Positions 9,274 to 20,175 of a DNA stretch of 64,000 nucleotides are shown here, in pieces. This DNA comes from an uncultured Pelagibacteraceae bacterium (GTDB lineage Bacteria > Pseudomonadota > Alphaproteobacteria > Pelagibacterales > Pelagibacteraceae). A program made the position numbers and the translations under genes. Below the pieces are notes generated by a model that saw nothing but the letters and a program-made list of their open reading frames with translations, had not been told where the DNA came from and made no database searches. Each line of letters starts with the position of its first letter. Within the stretch, counting starts at the first letter, position 1. Location: positions 62,001-126,000 of the forward strand of contig CACHTQ010000003.1 of the NCBI GenBank assembly GCA_902582845.1, in the 5' to 3' direction.

Positions 9274-10275
9274 ATGTCTCCAATCGAGGAAGTAATAATA
9301 AATAAAAAAAGTGATATTAATCCGATTTGGATTATGAGACAAGCAGGAAGGTATTTACCTGAATTTAGAGAAATAAGAAAACAAAATCCAGATTTTATCA
9401 AACTTTGTCTTAACGAAAAATTATCTAGTGAGATTACCTTACAACCTTTAAAAAGATTTAACTTAGATGCAGCAATAATCTTCTCTGATATTTTAATGTT
9501 ACCATATGGTTTAAATCAAAATGTTGAGTTCAAAAAAAATATAGGCCCATTACTTGGCAATCTTGACTTAGAAAAAATCTCTGATGTTAAGGAAGCTGAC
9601 TTCGTTGAAAAACTTTCACCTATTTATAAATTAATTGAATTAGTTAGTAATTCTCAATACACTAAAAATAAAACTACTATAGGTTTTATAGGAGCACCTT
9701 GGACTTTATTAGTTTACATGTTGAATCAAAAATCGCCAAAATTAAACTTAAATGATAATTTTTATGAAGATAAATATTTAATCGATAATGTTTTCAAAAT
9801 TTTAGATAAATTTTTAAAAATACATATTAAAAATCAAATTGATAATGGAGCTCAAATAATTCAAATCTTTGATAGTTGGGCCGGGTTATTAAAAGAAAAA
9901 GATTTATCTTATTATATATATAACCCTACATTAAGTTTGGTTAATTATGTTAAATCTTTAAATGTGCCAGTTATTTGTTTCCCACGAGGAATAAAAAATT
10001 ATAAAGATTATTGTGAAATCGTCAAACCAGACACAATTTGTATTGACTATGAGGTTGATCCAATAAAAATTAATAAAGAAATTAAAATTCCTGTGCAAGG
10101 TGGGATGGATCCAAAAGTTTTACTTTCTGATAAAGAAAACTTAAAAAAAGAGGCAATAAAATATTTAGATATATTTAAAGATCACCCATATATTTTTAAT
10201 TTAGGACATGGTATTTTGCCAGAAACAGATCCAAATATGATGGATTATTTGGTGAAAACTGTGAAAGATTATTAA
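9274..10275 (+). CDS. hemE: Uroporphyrinogen decarboxylase
   Basis: IWIMRQAGRYLPEFRE; GFIGAPWTLLVYML; FNLGHGILPETDP. Confidence 0.97.
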   Translation: MSPIEEVIINKKSDINPIWIMRQAGRYLPEFREIRKQNPDFIKLCLNEKLSSEITLQPLKRFNLDAAIIFSDILMLPYGLNQNVEFKKNIGPLLGNLDLEKISDVKEADFVEKLSPIYKLIELVSNSQYTKNKTTIGFIGAPWTLLVYMLNQKSPKLNLNDNFYEDKYLIDNVFKILDKFLKIHIKNQIDNGAQIIQIFDSWAGLLKEKDLSYYIYNPTLSLVNYVKSLNVPVICFPRGIKNYKDYCEIVKPDTICIDYEVDPIKINKEIKIPVQGGMDPKVLLSDKENLKKEAIKYLDIFKDHPYIFNLGHGILPETDPNMMDYLVKTVKDY

Positions 10276-11273
10276 TGGAAAACAACAATGAACACCCACA
10301 AATAAATTTTGGCAAAACTGGAGTTTTAATAATAAATTTGGGAACGCCCGACTCAACTAGTTGGCTAGATATAAGAAAATATCTTAAAGAATTTTTATCG
10401 GACAGAAGAGTAATTGAGGTTAACCCGATAATTTGGCAGTTTATCTTAAATGTTTTTATATTAACTTTTCGACCTTCTAAAACAGCAAAAGCTTACAAAG
10501 AAATTTGGATGAAAGATAAAAACATTTCACCACTTTTACATTATACCCAAAAGCAAGCTGAGAAGCTCTCAAGCACAATGTCAGAAAAGAACCTGATAAT
10601 AGATTACGCAATGAGATATGGAAATCCAAGCATAAGAAGCAAAATTGCAACCCTTCATGAAATGGGTTGTGAAAATTTAATAATTCTACCGCTTTATCCT
10701 CAATATGCAGCAGCAACTACAGCAACCGTCTGTGATGAAGTATATAGAACTCTTATGAAAATGAGATGGCAACCTTCACTAAAAATAGTGCAACATTATG
10801 AATCTAACCCATTATATATAGAAGCACTTGTAAATTCTTTGAATAAGAAAATTAAAGAAATAAATTGGAAACCGGATTTGATATTGGCCTCTTATCACGG
10901 AATACCACAAAAATATTTTGATAAAGGTGATCCTTATCATTGCTATTGTCACAAAACAACGAGACTCATATCAGAAAAATTTACTTCAATTGAGATTAAG
11001 ACAACGTTTCAATCTAGATTTGGCCCTGAGAAGTGGCTTCAACCTTACACAGACAAAACTTTAGAAAGTTTACCTAAAGAGGGTAAAAAAAATGTTTTAG
11101 CTATATGTCCAGGGTTTTCCTCAGATTGTGTAGAAACTTTGGAAGAAATACAAATTCAAGGAAAAGAGAGTTTTTTAGAATCTGGTGGAGAAAATTTTGA
11201 TATGGTGCCATGTTTGAATGATAATGACGATCACATAATTTTATTAAAATCTTTAATTCAAAAAAATATCTGA
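10275..11273 (+). CDS. hemH: Ferrochelatase
   Basis: GVLIINLGTPDS; LPLYPQYAAATTA; SYHGIPQKYFDKGDPY; CPGFSSDCVETLEEI. Confidence 0.97.
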   Translation: MENNNEHPQINFGKTGVLIINLGTPDSTSWLDIRKYLKEFLSDRRVIEVNPIIWQFILNVFILTFRPSKTAKAYKEIWMKDKNISPLLHYTQKQAEKLSSTMSEKNLIIDYAMRYGNPSIRSKIATLHEMGCENLIILPLYPQYAAATTATVCDEVYRTLMKMRWQPSLKIVQHYESNPLYIEALVNSLNKKIKEINWKPDLILASYHGIPQKYFDKGDPYHCYCHKTTRLISEKFTSIEIKTTFQSRFGPEKWLQPYTDKTLESLPKEGKKNVLAICPGFSSDCVETLEEIQIQGKESFLESGGENFDMVPCLNDNDDHIILLKSLIQKNI

Positions 11274-11276
11274 TTA

Positions 11277-11711
11277 ATGAACACTTACTTACTTTTTAAA
11301 TCATTACATTTAATATCTGTTATTTCTTGGATGGCTGGATTGTTATATCTTCCAAGAATTTTCGTTTACCATTCTCAAAACAACACTCAACCAGTTATAT
11401 CAGATGTATTTAAGGTAATGGAAAGAAAATTATTTTTTTATATCATGACACCAGCGATGATATTGTCTTGGCTATTTGGTTTATTATTAATCCATGAAAT
11501 AGGATTTCAACAACTTGGACAAACCTGGATGATTTTGAAATTGATATTTGTGGTTATTTTAACAATTTATCATTTTTATCTTGGTAGAATTTTAGGACAG
11601 TTTAAATTAGACGTTAATACACATTCACATAAATTTTATCGATTTATAAATGAAATACCGACATTATTGCTTATTTTAATCATATTTGTTGTAATTTTTA
11701 AGCCTATCTAG
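11277..11711 (+). CDS. hemJ: HemJ-type protoporphyrinogen oxidase (UPF0093)
   Basis: FKSLHLISVISWMAGLLYLPRIFVYH; FYRFINEIPTLLLILIIFVVIFKP. Confidence 0.92.
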   Translation: MNTYLLFKSLHLISVISWMAGLLYLPRIFVYHSQNNTQPVISDVFKVMERKLFFYIMTPAMILSWLFGLLLIHEIGFQQLGQTWMILKLIFVVILTIYHFYLGRILGQFKLDVNTHSHKFYRFINEIPTLLLILIIFVVIFKPI

Positions 11712-11775
11712 GGTTGAATATTTATAAATAGCATATATATTTAAACTATTATTAAGTCCTTAATAATTTCTAATC

Positions 11776-13044
11776 ATGAACATACAAGAACTAAAACTTA
11801 AATCATCTGAACAACTTATTACACAAGCTGAGGAGCTTGGTATTGAGAACGCAAGCACATTAAGAAAACAAGAAATTCTTTTTGCCATTTTAAAAAAAGT
11901 TGCTGAAAAAGAGGAGATTACAGGGGCAGGTGTTTTGCAGTTACTTCAAGATGGATTTGGTTTTTTAAGAGCAATGGAGTCAAATTATCTTCCAGGACCC
12001 GATGATATTTATGTAAGCCCTAGCCAGATCAGAAAATTTGGTTTAAGAACTGGAGATACAGTTGAGGGGCCCGTAAGAGCACCTAAAGAAGGTGAAAGAT
12101 ATTTTGCTCTCCTACAGGTAAGCAAAATAAATTTCGAAGAGCCCGACAAGTCTAGACACAAAATTGCTTTTGATAACTTGACCCCATTATATCCAGATAA
12201 ACAATTGGTTATGGAAGTTGAAATATCAAAACCAGATAAAAAACAAGATTTAACGCCGAGATTAATTGATTTGGTTAGCCCAATAGGAAAGGGACAAAGG
12301 TCGATTATAATTTCACCTCCCAAGGCAGGTAAAACAATGATTTTACAAAGCATAGCAAACTCAATTGCTAAAAATTATCCAGAATGTTATTTAATTGTTC
12401 TGCTTATTGATGAACGACCTGAGGAAGTTACAGACATGCAAAGGACTGTAAAAGGCGAAGTAATAAGTTCTACATTTGATGAACCAGCGCAAAGGCACGT
12501 AGCAGTGGCAGAGATGGTTATCGAAAAAGCAAAAAGACTTACTGAACACAAAAAAGATGTAGTAATTCTTTTAGACTCAATAACTCGATTAGGAAGAGCT
12601 TATAATGCTGTAATTCCTAGTTCTGGAAAAGTTTTAACTGGTGGTGTTGATGCGAACGCACTTCAACGACCAAAAAGATTTTTTGGTGCAGCAAGAAATA
12701 TCGAAGAAGGAGGATCTTTGACGATTATCTCCACAGCATTAATTGATACTGGAAGCAGGATGGACGAAGTAATTTTCGAAGAATTTAAAGGGACCGGTAA
12801 TAGTGAAACAGTTCTTGATAGGAAAATTGCTGATAAAAGAATATATCCAGCTATAGACATAACTAAGTCAGGAACCAGAAGAGAGGAACTACTGTTTGAT
12901 AAAAACGACTTACAAAAAATGAATGTTCTAAGAAGAATTATAGCCCCCATGGGTACTATGGATGCAATCGAGTTTATAAGTTCGAAATTAAAGGATACCA
13001 AAAATAATTCGGACTTCTTTAATTCAATGAATAAACCTGCATAA
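11776..13044 (+). CDS. rho: Transcription termination factor Rho
   Basis: [53 protein letters not shown]. Confidence 0.98.
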   Translation: MNIQELKLKSSEQLITQAEELGIENASTLRKQEILFAILKKVAEKEEITGAGVLQLLQDGFGFLRAMESNYLPGPDDIYVSPSQIRKFGLRTGDTVEGPVRAPKEGERYFALLQVSKINFEEPDKSRHKIAFDNLTPLYPDKQLVMEVEISKPDKKQDLTPRLIDLVSPIGKGQRSIIISPPKAGKTMILQSIANSIAKNYPECYLIVLLIDERPEEVTDMQRTVKGEVISSTFDEPAQRHVAVAEMVIEKAKRLTEHKKDVVILLDSITRLGRAYNAVIPSSGKVLTGGVDANALQRPKRFFGAARNIEEGGSLTIISTALIDTGSRMDEVIFEEFKGTGNSETVLDRKIADKRIYPAIDITKSGTRREELLFDKNDLQKMNVLRRIIAPMGTMDAIEFISSKLKDTKNNSDFFNSMNKPA

Positions 13045-13085
13045 TTAAGTTTTCCAATATTAGCGAATAAAAGTTATAATATTTT

Positions 13086-14417
13086 ATGACTATTTACGCC
13101 TTATCGTCTGGCCCAGGTGTTTCTGGAGTGGCTGTTATAAGAATTTCAGGTCCTGAGACTTCGAAAGCGCTCAAAAAACTCACAAATAAAGAAATTCCAA
13201 AGCCAAGAATGGCAACCCTTCGAAAAATAAACAATATCAACACTTCTGAGCTTATTGATGAGGGTATAATAATATGGTTTCCAGGCCCTGAGAGCTACAC
13301 AGGAGAAGATATGGCGGAAATCCATGTACATGGAGGGAAAGCAGTAGTTATTTCCATCCAAAATGAAATTTCAAAAATTGAAAATTGTAGATTAGCAGAG
13401 GCAGGTGAATTTACGAAGCTAGCTTTTCAAAATGGTAAAATAAATTTACTAAAAGCAGAGAGTATAGCTGATTTGATTTCAGCGGAAACTGAAATTCAGA
13501 GATTGCAAGCTGTAAAAATGATGAAAGGAAAATCTTCAAAAAAATTTAATGAGTTGAGAGAAAAATTATTGAAAATTTTGTCATTTGTTGAGGCAAAAAT
13601 AGATTTTCCCGAGGAGGATTTGCCAGAGGAAAATTTAAAAAAGATAAAAGAGGATTCATCGAATGTCTTAAATGAGATTAAGAAAATTTTAAATGATCAA
13701 AAAGTTGGTGAGATAATTCGTGAGGGTTTTAAAATTGCAATTATAGGTCCAACCAATGCCGGTAAGTCCAGTCTATTAAATAATTTATCAAACAGGGAAG
13801 TTGCTATAGTCTCTGAAATTGCTGGTACCACAAGAGACGTTGTTGAAACACACTTAAATATAGATGGGTACCCAGTTATCATTTCAGATACGGCAGGCAT
13901 AAGAGACTCAAAAGATGAAATAGAAAAAAAAGGCATAAGGTTATCTCTTAAAAAAGCAGAAAATGCTGATTTGAAGTTAGTAGTTGTTGATGCCAAAAAC
14001 ATTGATTTAAGCGGCTTTTTGAATGATTTATTAAAAAAAGATGCAATTCTAGTTATTAACAAGTCCGATCTATTGAAAGAAAAATTAGATTCTGAAATTT
14101 CTAAATTTAATCATGTTTTAATTTCACTCAAGGACAATTTAAATATAGATAAATTAATTTTAAAAATAAAAAATAATTTAGAAAATAAATTTATATCTGA
14201 GGAAGATATCTTAATTACAAGAGAAAGACACAGACAACATTTGCTACAATGCGTTGATCACTTAAATAATTTTTCAGATAAAAATGATAAAAAAGATTTT
14301 GATAAAGCTGCTGAGGACTTAAGATTAGCCACAAGACAATTAGGTATGATTGTCGGTAAAGTCGATGTAGAAGAGATATTAGGCAGTATTTTCAACGATT
14401 TTTGTATCGGAAAGTAA
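13086..14417 (+). CDS. mnmE: tRNA modification GTPase MnmE
   Basis: GPNAGKSSLLN-type P-loop (GPTNAGKSSLLNNLS), GTTRDVVE, C-terminal GKVDVEEILGSIFNDFCIGK. Confidence 0.97.
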   Translation: MTIYALSSGPGVSGVAVIRISGPETSKALKKLTNKEIPKPRMATLRKINNINTSELIDEGIIIWFPGPESYTGEDMAEIHVHGGKAVVISIQNEISKIENCRLAEAGEFTKLAFQNGKINLLKAESIADLISAETEIQRLQAVKMMKGKSSKKFNELREKLLKILSFVEAKIDFPEEDLPEENLKKIKEDSSNVLNEIKKILNDQKVGEIIREGFKIAIIGPTNAGKSSLLNNLSNREVAIVSEIAGTTRDVVETHLNIDGYPVIISDTAGIRDSKDEIEKKGIRLSLKKAENADLKLVVVDAKNIDLSGFLNDLLKKDAILVINKSDLLKEKLDSEISKFNHVLISLKDNLNIDKLILKIKNNLENKFISEEDILITRERHRQHLLQCVDHLNNFSDKNDKKDFDKAAEDLRLATRQLGMIVGKVDVEEILGSIFNDFCIGK

Positions 14418-14534
14418 TAGCTGTTTTATGGGGTTTTTTTGAAGTTTTTTACTAATTTTCGTTGCTAAACAACACTTTTTTAAGAAAAAAAACAGAAATC
14501 TTGTAAATATTCTAATCGAATATAAATTTAGTCC

Positions 14535-16406
14535 ATGAAAAAAGATTTTCAATTTGATGTAGTTATTATCGGCGGCGGTCATGCTGGTTGTGAAGCTGCA
14601 GCGGCCTCAGCAAGGCTTGGTGTAAATACCGCTTTGTTTACGCATAACAAGAATACAATCGGAGAAATGTCATGCAATCCAGCTATAGGTGGTTTAGGTA
14701 AAGGTCACCTAGTTAGAGAAATTGATGCCTTAGATGGTGTTATGGGAGAGGTAGCAGACAAGTCTGGAATACAATTTAGATTATTAAATAGAAGTAGAGG
14801 ACCTGCCGTTAGAGGACCTCGAACTCAATCTGACAGATCATTATATCGTAATTACATGCAAGAAAAACTTGTAAACTATTGTAATTTAAGCATTTTTTCA
14901 GATCCTGTAACAAAGTTTATTTTCGAAAATAACCAAATAAGTGGGTTTATAACACTTAAAGGTAACAAAGTGAGTTGTAACAAGTTAATCTTAACAACAG
15001 GCACTTTTTTGAATGGTTTGATACATATAGGTGATGAAAGAACTCCTGCTGGACGATTCAACGAAAAACCTAGTACAGGTTTAAGCGAACAATTAGAAAA
15101 GTATAATTTCAAAATTGGAAGATTAAAAACAGGAACACCTCCTAGATTAGATTCTAGAACAATTAATTTTGAAAATTTGGAAAAACAGTCTGCCGATGAA
15201 GATCCATATTTTTTCTCTTTTTTGACCACAAAAAATTTAAACAAGCAGGTTTCTTGTTCGATGACTTATACAAACGAAAAGGTTCATAAAATAATAGAAA
15301 AGAATTTATCTAAAAGTGCAATGTATTCCGGAAGCATACAAGGTGTTGGTCCTAGATATTGTCCGTCTATTGAAGACAAAATAGTAAAATTTGCTGATAA
15401 GACACGACATCAAATATTTCTAGAGCCAGAGGGTCTAAATGATCATACTATTTACCCTAATGGCATATCTACATCTCTACCAGAGGTTGTGCAATACGAA
15501 ATACTCAATAATATCAATGGTTTAGAGAATGTAAAAGTAATTAGACCAGGATATGCTATTGAATATGATTATATTGACCCGAGAGAGCTCTTTTTAACAT
15601 TGGAGACAAAAAAAATAAAAAATCTTTATCTCGCTGGTCAAATAAATGGAACTACAGGTTACGAAGAAGCAGCTGCTCAAGGCCTTATAGCGGGAATTAA
15701 TGCTGCTTTATCGTTAAAGAAAATGGAACCTTTTATTTTAGATAGATCAGACGCATACATTGGCGTTATGATAGACGACTTAGTCACTAAAGGTGTTGCT
15801 GAGCCTTATAGGATGTTTACATCTCGAGCAGAATATAGACTAAGTCTTAGGTCAGATAATGCAGACTTAAGGCTTACTAATAAAGGAATTAAAATTGGCT
15901 TAATAGCAGAAAATAGAAAACAAATATTTGAGGACAAATTTAATAAATTAAGCAAAATATCTCTTCAAATGTCTAATTTAAACATTTCACCCTCTAAGGC
16001 AGATAAATTTGGAATTAAAATAGCGAAAGACGGTGTTTTTAGATCAGCAGAGGAAATTCTTACCCAAAAAAGTGTTGATATGAAAAAAATAAGGAATATT
16101 TGGCCTGAAATCTCTGATTATGGGAATGAAATTGATGAGCAGATTGAGATTAACTCTCATTACAGAGGATATTTAAAGAAGCAAAAGGCCGATATTTTAG
16201 CTTTTAAACGAGATGAGAATTTAACAATACCAGATAATATTGATTATGATCAATTTTCAGGCCTTTCTAATGAGGTAAAAGCTAAATTTAAAGAAATAAA
16301 GCCTAAAACTATGGGTCAGGCCTTAAGAATTGATGGAATCACTCCTGCAGCCGTATATATTTTGTTGTCACACGTCAAAAGAAAGTCTATTAAGCATATA
16401 GCTTAA
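14535..16406 (+). CDS. mnmG: tRNA uridine-5-carboxymethylaminomethyl modification enzyme MnmG (GidA)
   Basis: [46 protein letters not shown]. Confidence 0.98.
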   Translation: MKKDFQFDVVIIGGGHAGCEAAAASARLGVNTALFTHNKNTIGEMSCNPAIGGLGKGHLVREIDALDGVMGEVADKSGIQFRLLNRSRGPAVRGPRTQSDRSLYRNYMQEKLVNYCNLSIFSDPVTKFIFENNQISGFITLKGNKVSCNKLILTTGTFLNGLIHIGDERTPAGRFNEKPSTGLSEQLEKYNFKIGRLKTGTPPRLDSRTINFENLEKQSADEDPYFFSFLTTKNLNKQVSCSMTYTNEKVHKIIEKNLSKSAMYSGSIQGVGPRYCPSIEDKIVKFADKTRHQIFLEPEGLNDHTIYPNGISTSLPEVVQYEILNNINGLENVKVIRPGYAIEYDYIDPRELFLTLETKKIKNLYLAGQINGTTGYEEAAAQGLIAGINAALSLKKMEPFILDRSDAYIGVMIDDLVTKGVAEPYRMFTSRAEYRLSLRSDNADLRLTNKGIKIGLIAENRKQIFEDKFNKLSKISLQMSNLNISPSKADKFGIKIAKDGVFRSAEEILTQKSVDMKKIRNIWPEISDYGNEIDEQIEINSHYRGYLKKQKADILAFKRDENLTIPDNIDYDQFSGLSNEVKAKFKEIKPKTMGQALRIDGITPAAVYILLSHVKRKSIKHIA

Positions 16407-17053
16407 TGGATAACTTAATTTTAAATTCTTATTCCAAAATTTCCAATTTGAATGTTTCACGTGAAACTTGTAATGAGCTTGAGAGCTTAATTACGATGAT
16501 ACAGGAGAAAAATCAGAAAATTAACATTATAAGTAAAAAAATGTATGAAAAGGAGTCAATAAGAGAGCGCCATATAATAGATTCTGCGCAAATTATTGAT
16601 TTTGTTGATTTAAATTCCAATACAACCTCAGATTTAGGTACAGGGGGTGGAATGCCTGGATTAATAGTGGCTATAGTGATGAAAAAAATTAAAAATAACC
16701 TGAAAGTAAACCTTTATGAAAAAAGCTACCACAAATGTGTTTTCCTGAAAGAAGTTTCAAAAAAATTGAATTTAAACACAGAAATAATTCAGAAAGATAT
16801 TTTTTCGCTTAAAAATATTGAAACAGGAACAATTATGTCCAGGGCGTTTAAGCCAATGCCTGTCATTTTAAACTTGGTAAATGAAAATTTTATAAAATAT
16901 AAAAATATTATTTTTTTTATGGGAAGTAGTGGAAGAAAAATTCTTAATGAAACACTTCAAGAATGGGATTTAGATTATGAAGAAAAAAAAAGTTTAACAA
17001 GCAATGACTCATTTATATTAAACATCAAAAAAATTAAAAAAAAGATTTCATGA
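16406..17053 (+). CDS. rsmG: 16S rRNA m7G527 methyltransferase RsmG (GidB)
   Basis: NVSRETCNELE; RHIIDSAQI; DLGTGGGMPGL. Confidence 0.94.
   Translation: MDNLILNSYSKISNLNVSRETCNELESLITMIQEKNQKINIISKKMYEKESIRERHIIDSAQIIDFVDLNSNTTSDLGTGGGMPGLIVAIVMKKIKNNLKVNLYEKSYHKCVFLKEVSKKLNLNTEIIQKDIFSLKNIETGTIMSRAFKPMPVILNLVNENFIKYKNIIFFMGSSGRKILNETLQEWDLDYEEKKSLTSNDSFILNIKKIKKKIS
16453..16468. promoter_or_regulatory. parS centromere-like site (TGTTTCACGTGAAACT)
   Basis: 15/16 match to parS TGTTTCACGTGAAACA, inside rsmG next to parAB. Confidence 0.9.
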
Positions 17054-17844
17054 AAATAATTTCAATTATAAATCAAAAGGGTGGAGTTGGAAAAACAACA
17101 ACTGTTATCAACTTAGCATCGGCGTTATCTCAACTCGGTAAAAAAATTTTAGTAATCGATCTAGACCCTCAAGGAAATGCTACCACAGGATTAGGTTTGT
17201 CCAACACCTCTCAATCCGATCAGACAATTTATGGGATTCTCAATGGCACAATGTCGATTTCAAACGTAATTAAAAAAACCAACTTTCAAAATCTTGATTT
17301 AATATCATCCAATGTAGATTTATCCGGATTAGAGGTTGAGACGGCTGGTGACAGCGACAGAGCCTTTATACTTAAGGCTAAATTAACCTCGTATTTAAAC
17401 GATTCTAGAGGATTATATGATTATATACTTATAGACTGTCCTCCCTCCTTAAGCCTATTAACAGTAATGGCCTTAGTATCATCTAATTCATTACTTGTGC
17501 CACTCCAAACAGAATTTTTTGCATTGGAGGGACTTACGCAGCTAATGAAAACTATCGAGAGAATTAAAGCTAACTTGAATCCTGAATTAGAAATTCAGGG
17601 CATACTTCTAACTATGTATGATCGAAGAAACAAACTTTCATCGCAAGTTGAGCAAGAAGCTAGAGAGTATTTCAAAGATAAAGTTTACCAAACGGTAATA
17701 CCTCGAAACGTAAGATTATCCGAAGCGCCATCGCACGGAATTCCTGTTTTGATTTATGATAAAAATTGTCCAGGTAGTAAATCCTATTATAGTTTTACTG
17801 ATGAATTTATGGCTCAGGAAAATGAAATTGGGAGTGCAGCATAA
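17050..17844 (+). CDS. parA: Chromosome partitioning ATPase ParA
   Basis: ISIINQKGGVGKTTTVINLASAL; DLDPQGNATTGLG. Confidence 0.97.
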   Translation: MKIISIINQKGGVGKTTTVINLASALSQLGKKILVIDLDPQGNATTGLGLSNTSQSDQTIYGILNGTMSISNVIKKTNFQNLDLISSNVDLSGLEVETAGDSDRAFILKAKLTSYLNDSRGLYDYILIDCPPSLSLLTVMALVSSNSLLVPLQTEFFALEGLTQLMKTIERIKANLNPELEIQGILLTMYDRRNKLSSQVEQEAREYFKDKVYQTVIPRNVRLSEAPSHGIPVLIYDKNCPGSKSYYSFTDEFMAQENEIGSAA

Positions 17845-18686
17845 TGAACAAAATAAAAAAGGGATTGGGTAGAGGATTATCTTCCTTGATCGGTGAAACT
17901 AAGGTTGAGAATAAAACAAATAATTTAACTTTGGCCGAGATAGTTCCAAACAAATATCAACCAAGAAAAAATTTTGATGAAGAAAACTTAAATGATTTAG
18001 TTAATTCGATAAAAGAACGCGGTGTTATTCAGCCAATTATAGTTAGAAAATCTAGCACGAACAATTCTAAATATGAGATTATAGCTGGAGAAAGAAGATG
18101 GTTAGCGGCACAAAAAGCAGGACTTCATGAAATTCCTGTAGTTGTTACAGACGCTGATGATCTAAAATCTTTAGAATTTGCAATTGTTGAAAATGTTCAG
18201 AGACACGATCTAAATCCTTTAGAGGAGGCACAAGGCTATAAAAGATTGATAGATGAATTTGCATACGATCAAGATAAAGTATCAAAATTTATAGGTAAGA
18301 GTAGAAGTTATATTTCTAACTCATTAAGGCTACTTAATTTACCAAAAGAAGTTCTTGATTTTGTAGAACAGAAAAAAATTACAGCTGGTCATGCAAAGAT
18401 ATTAGTAGGGCTGGATAACGCTGTTTTTCTAGCTAATAAATTTATTGAAAGAAAATTATCAGTAAGACAAGCAGAAAATTTAGTTAAAATATTCAGAAAA
18501 ACTAAAAGAAATAACTCTAGTAAAGTGGATTCAAACATCCGAGATTTACAAAACTCTATATCTGAAAAAATCGGACTTAGTGTTTCTATTAAAAATAATA
18601 AAAACAATAAAGGCACGATATCATTTTATTACAAAGAGCTTGATCAATTAAACAAAATAATTGATATAATTAAGTCTGGTTATTAG
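17844..18686 (+). CDS. parB: Chromosome partitioning protein ParB
   Basis: GLGRGLSSLIGE; PNKYQPRKNFDEE; GERRWLAAQKAGL. Confidence 0.97.
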   Translation: MNKIKKGLGRGLSSLIGETKVENKTNNLTLAEIVPNKYQPRKNFDEENLNDLVNSIKERGVIQPIIVRKSSTNNSKYEIIAGERRWLAAQKAGLHEIPVVVTDADDLKSLEFAIVENVQRHDLNPLEEAQGYKRLIDEFAYDQDKVSKFIGKSRSYISNSLRLLNLPKEVLDFVEQKKITAGHAKILVGLDNAVFLANKFIERKLSVRQAENLVKIFRKTKRNNSSKVDSNIRDLQNSISEKIGLSVSIKNNKNNKGTISFYYKELDQLNKIIDIIKSGY

Positions 18687-18734
18687 TTTCCTAAATAATT
18701 CTACGGTTTCTGCAAGGATCTTTGTAAGTTATAT

Positions 18735-19721
18735 TTAGGCTGATTTTTCCAAAATCATATCGTTTAATATTAGATTGGAAATCTGAGGGTTTTTTTTGAT
18801 CAATCTTTCAGTATCATTTACCTCAACAATAAATTTATCAATATCATCGACTTTCCATTTCTTAATTTGTTGTTTAATCAAATCTTTATCTTTCCAAAAT
18901 ATTGGTGGTCTAAATGAGTTAATAGTCTTTTCTAAGTTGTTGTTTTCATCAAGATTTATTCTTAATTTTCTTAATCTTTTTAATTTATATAAAAAAGTTT
19001 TTAATATTAAAATGTTATCTTCACTTGATGGGATGTTTTCATTGAGAATATTTAAAGTTTTTTTTCTATTTTTATTTAAACAATTATCAGCCAATTCTGA
19101 TGCACTATAATTTTCACTTAGATTTGTTAATTTTAAAATGTCATCTGTTTCAAGTTTTTTTTTGTTTTTGCTTAAAGTGATAATTTTCTCTAATTCATTT
19201 TTAAGGTTAATTCTATCTCCTTGAGATCTTTCTATAATAAGATTTAAATTTTCTTGTGATAGATTTATTTTATTATCATTTAAAATTTTTTTCCCTATTG
19301 TGATGAGTGTTTGGATTGTGTCTTCATAAAAAGGGACTATTAGAATTTCTTTATTCTTTTCGAAGAAATTCCGTATTTTAGATTTTTTATCTAGTTTTTT
19401 GGCTAGTAGAATTATTTTAATTTCTGAAATATTTGAGTCTATGGTTTCCTCTATTAATTCTAAAATTTTATCAGTAACATCATAGATTAAAATTAGTTTT
19501 TCGTTTTCAAAGAAAGATTTTGAGTATATCTGATCAAAAAAAGGGTGCTTATTCTGAATTATATCTTTTTCGTAATATTTGAAGGTGTTTTCTTTTGTAT
19601 AACTATTAAAATTGGATTTTATTATATCCTCCTTTTGACCTTCATTTTCTCCATAAAATAAAAAAAAATTTACCTTTTTTTTATATTTATTTATTTCGAA
19701 AAATTTAGAGATCATTTCCAA
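18735..19721 (-). CDS. holA: DNA polymerase III delta subunit
   Basis: FLFYGENEGQKEDI; position upstream of lptE-leuS; HolA-like length. Confidence 0.85.
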   Translation of the reverse strand: MEMISKFFEINKYKKKVNFFLFYGENEGQKEDIIKSNFNSYTKENTFKYYEKDIIQNKHPFFDQIYSKSFFENEKLILIYDVTDKILELIEETIDSNISEIKIILLAKKLDKKSKIRNFFEKNKEILIVPFYEDTIQTLITIGKKILNDNKINLSQENLNLIIERSQGDRINLKNELEKIITLSKNKKKLETDDILKLTNLSENYSASELADNCLNKNRKKTLNILNENIPSSEDNILILKTFLYKLKRLRKLRINLDENNNLEKTINSFRPPIFWKDKDLIKQQIKKWKVDDIDKFIVEVNDTERLIKKNPQISNLILNDMILEKSA

Positions 19722-20175
19722 CCATATTAAAAAAAATATTCATATCTTGTAGAATTTTAAAAATCATATTTTTTTCAACATTGCTTATATATTGATCTAA
19801 TTCAAATTTATTATCCATAGACTCAAATGTTGTCTCTCTCATAAATTTTTTTTCAAAATTCTTATTATTTGTTTTATTTTCTAAATTCAATTTTAATTCT
19901 ATAATCAGCTTGAAACTTGATGGATCACCCTTTTTATCTTTCGAGGCTATCTCTTGTCTTTTTGATGTAATGAAAACAGCATCAAAAACATTACTTGCTT
20001 CATTATTTCTATATTTTTCTAAATTTTTTTCTATTTGTCTGCCAATTTTTTTTTCCCCAGAATAAACAATTGTATCCAGTCCAAAATTTAATTTTTGGTC
20101 TACTTTATAAATTGGAGCATAACCACAACCATATAAAAATAAAAAAATTAGAAAATATTTTATGTTTTTGATCAT
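19705..20175 (-). CDS. lptE: LPS-assembly lipoprotein LptE
   Basis: Lipobox FLFLYGCGYAPIY; between leuS and holA. Confidence 0.85.
   Translation of the reverse strand: MIKNIKYFLIFLFLYGCGYAPIYKVDQKLNFGLDTIVYSGEKKIGRQIEKNLEKYRNNEASNVFDAVFITSKRQEIASKDKKGDPSSFKLIIELKLNLENKTNNKNFEKKFMRETTFESMDNKFELDQYISNVEKNMIFKILQDMNIFFNMVGNDL

Noticed and set aside
14418-14534. mnmE-mnmG gap with GTTG-CTAAA-CAAC hairpin considered as a terminator
   Set aside because: Stem of only 4 bp with an interrupted T-tract; not convincing.
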